DNA from: Bacteroidota bacterium
GTDB lineage: Bacteria; Bacteroidota; Bacteroidia; Bacteroidales; UBA1556
DNA: 8,259 nt
Direction of reading: 5' to 3'
Assembly: GCA_003648395.1 (NCBI GenBank)
Contig: QMPB01000167.1
Span: 1-8,259, forward strand
The notes below the pieces were generated by a model. The model saw only the letters and a program-made list of their open reading frames with translations. It ran no database searches and was not told the DNA's origin. Position 1 is the first letter of the stretch. Every line of letters begins with the position of its first letter. Of the stretch, positions 1-6,341 are shown one piece after another. The position numbers and the translations under genes are program-made.

Positions 1-1214
1 TTAGCTTCCCCTTTTATTTCTAATCCCAAAAGCTTATTAAGTCCTAATTTATAAATTCCATCAATAAATTTATGTGGTTTACTTTCGTATGCGTTCAGAA
101 CAATCTTAAAAATGCCAATATTTGAAGATTTCTCCAACACTTGCGACGCTGTAATGTCACCAAAGCCTCCATGATGAGAGTCGTGTATTGTTTTATCATA
201 ATATTTGTATGCACCATCACCAGTTCTAATAATATCATCAGGCTTAACTAGTTTATCCTCTAATGTTACCATCATAGAAGCTAGTTTGAAAGTAGAACCA
301 GGCTCTGTAGCATAACCAATTGCATAATTAAAACCCTCATAATAAGTATGATTGGCAGTATCAGCTTTAAGATTAGCAATAGCTTTTATTCTTCCAGTCT
401 TCACCTCCATCAAAACAGCACAACCCCAATCAGCCTTATTTTTCATTAATTCTCTATAAAGAGAGTTTTCTGCAACATCTTGAAGATTTACATCAATAGT
501 TGTAATAACATCCATTCCATCAATTGGCTCTTTAATTGTTTCGTCAAACAAATAAAGAGGCTTCCATCCTCCCGATGTTTTTTGCATTATTCTAACGCCA
601 TCATCACCACTTAGGGTGTCGTCATAAGCTCCTTCTAAACCAACTACATACTTCTGCTTTGTTGAGTTAAAGTTACCAATAGTACGTTTTGCAAGCATTT
701 TGTATGGGCGCTTTCTATAGTCAAATTTTTCAGTTATTAAGCCACCTTTATATTTGCCCCTATTAAAAATCGGCAGCTGCTTCAATTGCTTTAATTCAGA
801 ATAACTAATTCTCCTACGAATGCGGTAATATCTACGTTTTTGATTAAAGGCTTTCTCAATTCTATTCTTAAATGAATTTTCAGATTCAGAAGGGAAAATT
901 GTGTGGTAAGCAACTGCTAGAGTATCTAATTTTTCATAAAACAATTTACTATCTACTATTTTAGAATCCCAATAAATATCGTAAATAGGAACAGAAGTAG
1001 CAAGCAGACTATGATTGTCAGAATATAAATTTCCACGAATAGCCTTTACTTTGGAGTACTTAAAACTCTGAATCTGAGATTTAGCAATCCATTGTTCACC
1101 TTGTGTAAATTGAATTTGAAAAATTCGAAAAATAATGGCGATAGCAATTATCAAAATAAAACCATAAAGGAGATAAATTCTAGAAACTATATCTTTCTTC
1201 AACACTCCACCCAT
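1..1214 (-). CDS. ftsI: Septal peptidoglycan transpeptidase FtsI/PBP, 5' part (C-terminus beyond window)
   Basis: This is a partial gene with 404 codons visible. The reading frame stays open to the left edge, so the 3' end is missing. The product is a class B penicillin-binding protein that cross-links septal peptidoglycan in the periplasm, anchored in the inner membrane. A short basic N-terminus is followed by one membrane segment at about residues 12-30. The non-catalytic PBP dimerisation region follows (with RGNLYSDN near residue 60). In the transpeptidase domain the active site reads EPGSTFK, with nucleophile Ser307 and Lys310 of the SxxK motif. The second motif is SSN at 363-365. The third motif (KTG) would lie outside the window. 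The ATG overlaps the ftsL-like stop by one base (TAATG), so the two are probably translationally coupled. Position directly after mraZ, rsmH and ftsL favours FtsI over other class B PBPs. Bacteroidota homologues usually continue to a C-terminal PASTA domain, which cannot be checked here. Confidence 0.93.
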   Translation of the reverse strand, partial: MGGVLKKDIVSRIYLLYGFILIIAIAIIFRIFQIQFTQGEQWIAKSQIQSFKYSKVKAIRGNLYSDNHSLLATSVPIYDIYWDSKIVDSKLFYEKLDTLAVAYHTIFPSESENSFKNRIEKAFNQKRRYYRIRRRISYSELKQLKQLPIFNRGKYKGGLITEKFDYRKRPYKMLAKRTIGNFNSTKQKYVVGLEGAYDDTLSGDDGVRIMQKTSGGWKPLYLFDETIKEPIDGMDVITTIDVNLQDVAENSLYRELMKNKADWGCAVLMEVKTGRIKAIANLKADTANHTYYEGFNYAIGYATEPGSTFKLASMMVTLEDKLVKPDDIIRTGDGAYKYYDKTIHDSHHGGFGDITASQVLEKSSNIGIFKIVLNAYESKPHKFIDGIYKLGLNKLLGLEIKGEA

Positions 1215-1657
1215 TACTTACCCTCCTTTTTAAGTACATAAATCTTATAAGGAGGTTTTGTAGCCTCTTTAATATTTCTAGAGCGCAATCGTTTAGCAAC
1301 TTCCGATCTTTTTGTAAAATACATTAAGTCTGACTTTGTACTAATATGCTGATCGTGTAAATCTTTTAATTCTTTACTAATACTATCAATCTTTTTTACT
1401 TTCGATTGAGCTACAAAATTATTTCCGATATATATTACAGTAAGAATAAATAGAAAAAAGAAGAATAGAACATTCTTACGCATCACATCAGATGTAAGTA
1501 CGCTACCATCAAGTATGGAAGATAAATTTCGCAACAATTTAAAATCCATCTTAATACTTGGCATTTTTAAAAACTTTTTGCCGCTAGATTTACCCTTAGA
1601 CTTTTCATCAAGTCTTACACTATTCTTTGCCGAATCTTTATTTTTTCTACCGAACAT
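1214..1657 (-). CDS. ftsL: FtsL-like cell division protein
   Basis: The product is 147 aa and is a bitopic inner-membrane protein of the FtsL type found in Bacteroidota dcw clusters. FtsL is a divisome protein that works with FtsB/DivIC and FtsQ to activate FtsW-FtsI. The cytoplasmic N-terminus (about residues 1-60) is long and lysine-rich. A single strongly hydrophobic segment, starting NVLFFFFLFIL, covers about 62-81. After it comes a periplasmic stretch with heptad-like spacing (about 84-115), consistent with a short coiled coil, and a basic tail. The frame stays open upstream to 1732, which would give 172 aa overlapping rsmH. I chose the ATG at 1657 because it lies one base after the rsmH stop (TAATATG) and starts the protein at MFGRK. 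Sequence conservation in FtsL is low, so the call rests on topology, size and position between rsmH and ftsI. Confidence 0.85.
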   Translation of the reverse strand: MFGRKNKDSAKNSVRLDEKSKGKSSGKKFLKMPSIKMDFKLLRNLSSILDGSVLTSDVMRKNVLFFFFLFILTVIYIGNNFVAQSKVKKIDSISKELKDLHDQHISTKSDLMYFTKRSEVAKRLRSRNIKEATKPPYKIYVLKKEGK

Positions 1658-1658
1658 A

Positions 1659-2555
1659 TTATAATTTTTCAGCGATTCGTAATTTTGCACTTCTAGCTCT
1701 AGGGTTTCTAGCCAGCTCATCTTCATCTGCAAGAATTGGTTTGCGGCTTATCATTTTGAAAGGAACTAACGCTCTTCCAAAAAAATCTTTTTCTATTTTT
1801 CCTTCAAAATTTCCTGATTTAATAAAGTTCTTTACCAACCTATCTTCAAGAGAATGGTAAGACATAACAACTAATCTACCTCCAGGCTTGAGACTTTCTA
1901 GAGAATGTTGTAGCATTGTTTTCAATACTTCTAACTCTTGATTTACTTCTATACGAATTGCCTGAAAAACCTGAGCATAGTATTTATTTTCTTTTCCTCT
2001 TGGTGCGCAAGTTTGCAAAGATATTTTCAAATCTTCCGTGGTTACAATCTCATTTTCAGCTCTATAAGCAATAATCGCCTGAGCTGATTTATATGCATTC
2101 TTTAACTCACCATAATTCCTAAGAATATCAGTTAGAGGTTGCAAATCAATGGTTTTAACTAAATCAGCTGCAGATCTCCCTTTACTAGCATCCATGCGCA
2201 TATCCAAAGGTCCACTAAAACGGGTAGAGAATCCACGCACTGCCTCATCGAACTGATGAGAAGAAACACCTAAGTCAGCTAGAATACCATCAACTGGTAT
2301 TGCTTTATAAAGGGAAAGATAATTTTTAAGATATTTGAAATTTTGCTGAACAAGAGTAAAGCGATCATCATCAATAGTATTCTCTAGAGCTTCTATGTCT
2401 TGATCGAAAGCATATAAATGCTTTATTTCTTTATTCTGTATTATCAAGCGAGAATGTCCACCGCCACCAAAGGTAACATCAACGTACACTCCTCCTGCCT
2501 CAAGCTGGAGAGCCTCAATACATTTATTCAACATTACAGGTGTGTGATACGCCAT
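1659..2555 (-). CDS. rsmH: 16S rRNA (cytosine(1402)-N(4))-methyltransferase RsmH (MraW)
   Basis: The product is 298 aa, a normal full length for RsmH. This cytoplasmic enzyme uses S-adenosylmethionine to methylate N4 of C1402 in the 16S rRNA P-site. Family signatures appear in order: HTPVML at 4-9, the SAM-binding glycine-rich loop VDVTFGGGGHS at 25-35, the acidic AFDQD at 49-53, ILADLGVSSHQ at 91-101, and FSTRFSGPLDMRMD at 109-122. Further on come AQVFQAIRIEVNQE at 194-207, SYHSLEDRLVKNF at 232-244 and the C-terminal NPRARSAKLR at 284-293. All the expected motifs are intact. It starts 21 bp after the mraZ stop and ends one base before the ftsL-like start, so it is co-transcribed with the division genes. 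No strong Shine-Dalgarno sequence is visible, which is normal for Bacteroidota. Confidence 0.98.
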   Translation of the reverse strand: MAYHTPVMLNKCIEALQLEAGGVYVDVTFGGGGHSRLIIQNKEIKHLYAFDQDIEALENTIDDDRFTLVQQNFKYLKNYLSLYKAIPVDGILADLGVSSHQFDEAVRGFSTRFSGPLDMRMDASKGRSAADLVKTIDLQPLTDILRNYGELKNAYKSAQAIIAYRAENEIVTTEDLKISLQTCAPRGKENKYYAQVFQAIRIEVNQELEVLKTMLQHSLESLKPGGRLVVMSYHSLEDRLVKNFIKSGNFEGKIEKDFFGRALVPFKMISRKPILADEDELARNPRARSAKLRIAEKL

Positions 2556-2576
2556 TCCGTATTTAGTGCAAAAAAA

Positions 2577-3050
2577 TTAGCTATTCGATTCATCTTCTAA
2601 ATCGATGCTACCCATTACCTCTTCGGCTAGTTTTGCGAAATCTACGTCTGGATTATTAACAACATTCTCGTAAGAATCTTTATCCCAGATTTCTATTCTA
2701 TTAACCGATGATGAGAGCACCACCTCTTTAGCAATTCCTGAAAAATTAATCAGGTCTTTCGAAATCTGAAGACGTCCAGAATTATCCATTTCAAGCATTT
2801 TTACTCCTGCCATGAACATTCTAATGAAGTCATTGTTCTTTTTTACGAACCTATTGAGCTTATTTACACCCCTAATTTCGGTGTTCCATTCACTCATTGG
2901 ATACAATTCAAGACACTTATGAAAAACCGATCTCTTTAACACAAAACCCTCACCCACAACTTTTTGTAGTTGCTTCTTAAGGCCAGAAGGAAGAGCTAAT
3001 CTCCCTTTAGAGTCTATTTTACATTCGTATGATCCAATTATGTTTACCAC
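2577..3050 (-). CDS. mraZ: Transcriptional regulator MraZ (GTG start)
   Basis: The product is 157 aa. MraZ is the DNA-binding regulator of the dcw operon and usually its first gene. It carries two AbrB/MazE-like swapped-hairpin domains. The first is at about residues 5-55 with the signature DSKGRLALP (13-21), and the second at about 84-130 with DNSGRL (89-94). These DxxGR motifs form the DNA-contacting surface in this family. The start codon is GTG at 3050. An in-frame TAA lies only four codons upstream (3060-3062), there is no ATG in between, and the next codons are GTA, AAC, ATA, so GTG is effectively forced. The C-terminal tail is acidic. The leader contains a three-copy GTGGGA array that fits the known MraZ binding pattern, which suggests the protein regulates its own operon. 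In E. coli MraZ represses dcw; whether it represses or activates here is not visible. Confidence 0.96.
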   Translation of the reverse strand: MVNIIGSYECKIDSKGRLALPSGLKKQLQKVVGEGFVLKRSVFHKCLELYPMSEWNTEIRGVNKLNRFVKKNNDFIRMFMAGVKMLEMDNSGRLQISKDLINFSGIAKEVVLSSSVNRIEIWDKDSYENVVNNPDVDFAKLAEEVMGSIDLEDESNS

Positions 3051-3085
3051 GTCTTCGATTTATGGTGCTAATTTACTGCAAATTT

Positions 3086-3111
3086 TCCCACTTCCTCCCA
3101 CATTTTCCCAC
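3086..3111 (-). promoter_or_regulatory. MraZ operator: three GTGGGA direct repeats, 10-bp period
   Basis: On the minus strand GTGGGA occurs three times, at 3111-3106, 3101-3096 and 3091-3086, with exact 10-bp spacing (TGGGA-N5-TGGGA-N5-TGGGA). The first and third decamers are identical (GTGGGAAAAT). This is the arrangement known for MraZ binding sites: TGGGN repeats separated by five bases, upstream of mraZ. The array ends 35 bp before the GTG start codon. It is therefore very probably the autoregulatory operator of the mraZ-rsmH-ftsL-ftsI operon. Confidence 0.9.
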
Positions 3112-3118
3112 TCTGTTG

Positions 3119-3147
3119 AAAACTTTTATACTATTGTTAATAGCAAA
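3119..3147 (-). promoter_or_regulatory. Candidate mraZ promoter (weak match)
   Basis: The minus strand has TTTG at 3147-3144 followed, after 17 bases, by AAAGTTTT at 3126-3119. This loosely resembles the Bacteroidota promoter pattern TTTG / TAnnTTTG, with two mismatches in the second box. If real, the transcript would begin close to the upstream edge of the GTGGGA array, so MraZ would bind at or just after the start site. An alternative -7 box, AAAATTTG at 3086-3079, overlaps the array itself. The sequence alone does not decide between them. Confidence 0.3.
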
Positions 3148-3193
3148 AGGTTACGTTTTGGCTTTTATTACTGATTATCTGATGTTTATATGG

Positions 3194-3219
3194 TGGAAAC
3201 TAATGGGATGAAAGTGGGA
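3194..3219 (+). promoter_or_regulatory. Second, inverted TGGGA cluster (possible auxiliary MraZ site)
   Basis: On the plus strand TGGAA (3194), TGGGA (3204) and TGGGA (3215) occur at 10- and 11-bp spacing, and the last copy reads GTGGGAGGA like the middle repeat of the main operator. The cluster is in the opposite orientation to the main array and about 95 bp upstream of it. No plus-strand gene starts nearby. It could be a distal operator half or a degenerate relic. The irregular spacing makes this uncertain. Confidence 0.35.
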
Positions 3220-3253
3220 GGATAAAAGAACTCTACTCAAGTTTGTGGCATAT

Positions 3254-3284
3254 AAAAAAACTCCTGCCAAATTAACGACAGGAG
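3254..3284 (-). terminator. Intrinsic terminator after the TonB-dependent receptor gene
   Basis: Read on the minus strand, CTCCTGTC (3284-3277) pairs with GGCAGGAG (3268-3261) through eight base pairs including one T-G wobble. The loop is eight bases, and seven T's follow directly (3260-3254). It lies 47 bp after the receptor stop codon and points the same way. There is no T-run on the plus strand, so it acts in one direction. It separates the receptor transcript from the mraZ operon. Confidence 0.92.
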
Positions 3285-3331
3285 CTACTAACCAAATTTA
3301 ACAGTGAGAAGTTAAACAAATTTTATTTTTT

Positions 3332-6121
3332 TTAAATTTTGAAAGTAAAACCTATTGAGAATGATTGTCCCAAGGAATAGTTAGAATAAATATATTCTTC
3401 ATCATTATATGTATAATACTTTTTAAAAGAAGCATTAAGCAGATTCTTAGCTTTAAAAGTTAGTCCCATTTTAGGTCCAAATGATTTTTTAAGAACAAAA
3501 TCAAGGGTATTTCGAGGTGCTTCATAAACATTTGGAGTACCTCCTTTTACTACTATTGCAAGCTTTGGCCCAGTAACATTATAAACAACTCTTGCATCAA
3601 TACCAATATTCTTGACAGAATAATTAAGATAGCTATTTACAATATATGGCGACTGACCGTACATTGCTCTGGTGGAAGCTGCTGTTGGGTCGGTAGCATG
3701 AATAATACTTAATTCATCATTTGAAATACTAACAATGGAGTTTACTATAGCGATATTAAATCCCGCTTTGAAGCCTTTTAGTCCTGCAATAAAATCTAAG
3801 TTCTTACGAATTTCAAACTCCAAACCATACACATTAGCTTTATCAGCATTCTGAAAAGTAAGTTCATCATTACCTGCTGTTGCGACAAATGTTCGTTCAA
3901 TGGGATTAATAAAACCTTTATAAAACAAATCAAAAGACACTAATTCACCAGGTTTTAGGGCCCATTCGAAACGTAAATCTATATTATCAATAAGTGTTCT
4001 TTCCAAATTCTCGTTACCAATTAAAGTATAATCGCCAGCAAACTCAAAAGAAGCATAAGGAGCTAACTCACGAAATGAAGGGCGAGCCAAAGTACGAGCA
4101 TAAGCAGCACGCAGATTAATATTTTTCTTTGGTTTAAAAGTTAGATTAACAGCAGGCAATAAATCAACACCTTGTAGGCTACCTGTAGGATTATCAGGAT
4201 TATTACTTATTAAAAATATATCCGTTGTCTCAAGTCTAACTCCATATACAGCTCTAAGTTTTTTGGTCAAATTCTGGTCAGTCATTAGGTAAGCTGCAAA
4301 CAGGCTCTGGTTTGCATTATAGCTATTGGACAATTGGCTTGCATCAGACACATACAATCCATATTTCTGAGGATATTCAGGAATTGACATTCCAATATTA
4401 TCATCAGCTAAATAGTCGTTTACACTTCCATAATATGAATCATTATTGTCATTAATATCAAAACGTCTTTCATTAAAATCTCTGTTTTTATACATGAATT
4501 TAGTACCAAATTTAAGCTTAGACTCTCTATTTGCAAATTTATAAGGAAGGGAGAAATCTAATTTAGCATCATAACTATTCTCACTCATAAACCTCCAATA
4601 TCGAGCAGGGACTCCTTGTTTGGCAGGATCAATAATAAATACAGTATCACCATTGGGGTTAACTTCATAAATATTAGTGAAGAATCTCAGGTCAGGTTCA
4701 TCTTGTTTGGAAAGAGAATATGATAGTTGCCAATTGACATCAAGATTATAAAACTTTTTGACTTTATGCTCACCCAAAAGCTGTGCTGTAGAAAACTCCC
4801 TTTGTGAATAAGTTAAAGTTCTTGTCTGAATATTTACTTCGTGATAGTCGTTCCAACCTTCTTGATATCTACTGCTGGAAGTACCGCCCTGATTTCGTAT
4901 AAGATTAAGAGTAATACTTGAGTTATCATTAAGTTTTAAAGATCCACTCGTCATAAAGCCCCAAAGCACATAATCCACACCTCTGCTATCTTTATATTGC
5001 AAATCTTTCTGTAAAAATTCAGCTTTATTTGTTATTAAAGAATACTGACCATTTTCACCATCCTCATAAAAGCGATAATCGTGATTATAAGTATAGCTAA
5101 CTAAGTAGCCAAAATCTTTGTTGAACAATCTCTTTTTATCACCAATAGCAATACTAAAATCGTGATTCACAGGAGCTCTTTTAACCGAAGGCTCCATAGT
5201 TTTATTAAAAGATTTCGTAATTTCATCTAGTTTCTCATCATCTTGATAGCGGAAAGGAATTTCTCCTTGAGCAGCATCTGGAATAGCCCTTGTACCATCA
5301 TCAAAACCAAGAAAATCAGTTTTCCCTCCCTGATAGGTCATAAAATCTTTATTGAAAGTAGTTTGAGTATTATAAGATGCCGAAGCAGAAAACTGTAACA
5401 GAAATTCTTCGGGAAACCTCTTTGTTCTAATATCCACATAACCACCAGCAAAGCTTGCAGGAAGTTGAGGACTAAATGTTTTATATACCATCATATTCTC
5501 TATAATAGCACCAGGGAATAAGTCAAGTTGAATATTATTCTTCTCAGGATCCAAACTGGGAACCATTGCTCCATTCAAATCAGTACGAGAATATCTATCA
5601 CCAAGACCTCTAACATATATATATTTTCCATCTTGTACAGTAACACCACTTACTCTACGGAGAGAAGATGCTGCATTTTTATCACCATTCATACTAATTT
5701 CTCTTGCTGAAATACCATTGACACTGGTAGCTGATTTTATTTGCATATTCACCAATGCATTCTCGGTATTTTTTACTGCTCTTGCTTTAATTGTTGCTCC
5801 AGCTAATTGAGTAGTTTTAGAGTTCATCTTAAAGTCAAAATCAACAGTTTCTCCATCCTTCACCACAATGGTTTTTGACTCCATTTGCTCATAAGAAATA
5901 AATGAACATACTAATGTATAAGTACCTTGTTTAACATTGATAATGGCATAATTTCCATCAAAATCGGCAATAGCTCCTGTAGTAGTATTTTTCAGAACTA
6001 CATTGGCTCCTATTAGGGTTTCTCCTGTTTTAGCATCAATTATTTTTCCTTGAATTCTCCCTTGAGAAAACAAATTGACAATACTAAAAGTTATAATTAA
6101 AATTGTAAATAATCTCTTCAT
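3332..6121 (-). CDS. TonB-dependent outer membrane receptor with N-terminal carboxypeptidase-regulatory-like domain
   Basis: The product is 929 aa, an outer-membrane beta-barrel that would import a bound substrate using TonB-ExbBD energy. A signal peptide covers about 1-19, with probable cleavage near FS|Q. Next is a CarboxypepD_reg-like domain (about 22-99), with the typical GKIIDAKTGETLIGANV start and a DFDGNY turn. A possible TonB-contact stretch follows near 104-112. The plug domain spans about 118-234, with the signature VRGLGDRYSRTDLNG at 170-184, then LDLFPGAIIENMMVYKTFSP and FAGGYVDI. This resembles the plugs of large Caulobacter-type receptors more than SusC. The rest (about 240-929) is barrel with many aromatic-rich strands, ending GFTFKI. 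The gene follows the lipoprotein gene on the same strand after a 220-bp spacer, with no SusD-like gene beside it. The substrate cannot be deduced. It is intact, with the ATG at 6121 preceded by an A/T-rich leader. Confidence 0.95.
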   Translation of the reverse strand: MKRLFTILIITFSIVNLFSQGRIQGKIIDAKTGETLIGANVVLKNTTTGAIADFDGNYAIINVKQGTYTLVCSFISYEQMESKTIVVKDGETVDFDFKMNSKTTQLAGATIKARAVKNTENALVNMQIKSATSVNGISAREISMNGDKNAASSLRRVSGVTVQDGKYIYVRGLGDRYSRTDLNGAMVPSLDPEKNNIQLDLFPGAIIENMMVYKTFSPQLPASFAGGYVDIRTKRFPEEFLLQFSASASYNTQTTFNKDFMTYQGGKTDFLGFDDGTRAIPDAAQGEIPFRYQDDEKLDEITKSFNKTMEPSVKRAPVNHDFSIAIGDKKRLFNKDFGYLVSYTYNHDYRFYEDGENGQYSLITNKAEFLQKDLQYKDSRGVDYVLWGFMTSGSLKLNDNSSITLNLIRNQGGTSSSRYQEGWNDYHEVNIQTRTLTYSQREFSTAQLLGEHKVKKFYNLDVNWQLSYSLSKQDEPDLRFFTNIYEVNPNGDTVFIIDPAKQGVPARYWRFMSENSYDAKLDFSLPYKFANRESKLKFGTKFMYKNRDFNERRFDINDNNDSYYGSVNDYLADDNIGMSIPEYPQKYGLYVSDASQLSNSYNANQSLFAAYLMTDQNLTKKLRAVYGVRLETTDIFLISNNPDNPTGSLQGVDLLPAVNLTFKPKKNINLRAAYARTLARPSFRELAPYASFEFAGDYTLIGNENLERTLIDNIDLRFEWALKPGELVSFDLFYKGFINPIERTFVATAGNDELTFQNADKANVYGLEFEIRKNLDFIAGLKGFKAGFNIAIVNSIVSISNDELSIIHATDPTAASTRAMYGQSPYIVNSYLNYSVKNIGIDARVVYNVTGPKLAIVVKGGTPNVYEAPRNTLDFVLKKSFGPKMGLTFKAKNLLNASFKKYYTYNDEEYIYSNYSLGQSFSIGFTFKI

Positions 6122-6183
6122 TATATATTTTTAAATTTGGTTTTTTTTATAAAGTTTAAGACCTTCTCACAAATCTCAAGAAA

Positions 6184-6273
6184 ACAGCATCAAACTCATA
6201 GTTTGTTTTTTAAAACATCAAATCTCTAGTAAAATGTTTCTCTTTACACCTTTATACTTTGAGTTGATGCTGT
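6184..6273 (-). repeat. Nested inverted repeats in the lipoprotein-receptor spacer
   Basis: ACAGCATCAAACTCA (6184-6198) pairs with TGAGTTGATGCTGT (6260-6273) through 14 bp with a single bulged base. Inside it, AAACAT (6213-6218) pairs with ATGTTT (6234-6239) around a 15-base loop. In the minus-strand RNA this gives a long stem enclosing a smaller hairpin, with UUUUC directly after the outer stem. It could be a partial terminator or attenuator, an RNA-processing or stability element between the two genes, or a small mobile-repeat relic. Its position suggests it sets the expression ratio of the two genes. Confidence 0.55.
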
Positions 6274-6300
6274 ATTTCATTTTTTTATTATTAACTATTA

Positions 6301-6332
6301 GAAAACGCCATGGCTAAAGAAAAGGTGTTTTC
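6301..6332 (-). other. Candidate 3' hairpin just after the lipoprotein gene
   Basis: GAAAACGCC (6301-6309) pairs with GGTGTTTTC (6324-6332) through nine bases including one wobble, with a 14-base loop. In the minus-strand transcript it forms about ten bases after the lipoprotein stop codon. No clean U-run follows (it continues UAAUAG), so it is not a standard terminator. It may protect the upstream mRNA end or slow polymerase. Part of its upstream arm could also pair with 6246-6253. Confidence 0.35.
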
Positions 6333-6341
6333 GTTGAAACG

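Larger units (their letters stand above)
3051..3331. other. Intergenic region between the receptor gene and mraZ
   Basis: This 281-bp gap holds, in transcription order, the receptor 3' UTR, its terminator, the inverted TGGGA cluster, a candidate promoter and the MraZ repeat array. A plus-strand frame from 3029 to 3211 is a chance opening that overlaps the mraZ start and these control sites, and I do not consider it a gene. Confidence 0.85.

Noticed and set aside
1658..1732. Upstream extension of the ftsL-like gene (25 more codons)
   Set aside because: It would overlap the rsmH coding end. The ATG one base after the rsmH stop gives the usual tight dcw packing.
1627..1860. Plus-strand open frame of 77 codons
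   Set aside because: It lies opposite the rsmH 3' end and the ftsL-like start, and its translation is low-complexity with no recognisable motif.
2418..2600. Plus-strand open frame of 60 codons
   Set aside because: It is antisense to the conserved N-terminus of rsmH and shows no protein-like features.
3131..3143. Small palindrome CTATTgttAATAG upstream of mraZ
   Set aside because: Five-base arms in AT-rich DNA are expected by chance, and no regulator with this site can be named.
3029..3211. Plus-strand open frame of 60 codons
   Set aside because: It crosses the mraZ start and the MraZ operator repeats, so it is a chance opening in control DNA.
3297..3316. Hairpin TTTAAC / GTTAAA in the receptor 3' UTR
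   Set aside because: It is only six A/T-rich base pairs and is followed by a much stronger terminator.
5528..5710. Plus-strand open frame of 60 codons
   Set aside because: It is antisense to the plug domain of the receptor and is a shadow of its codon pattern.
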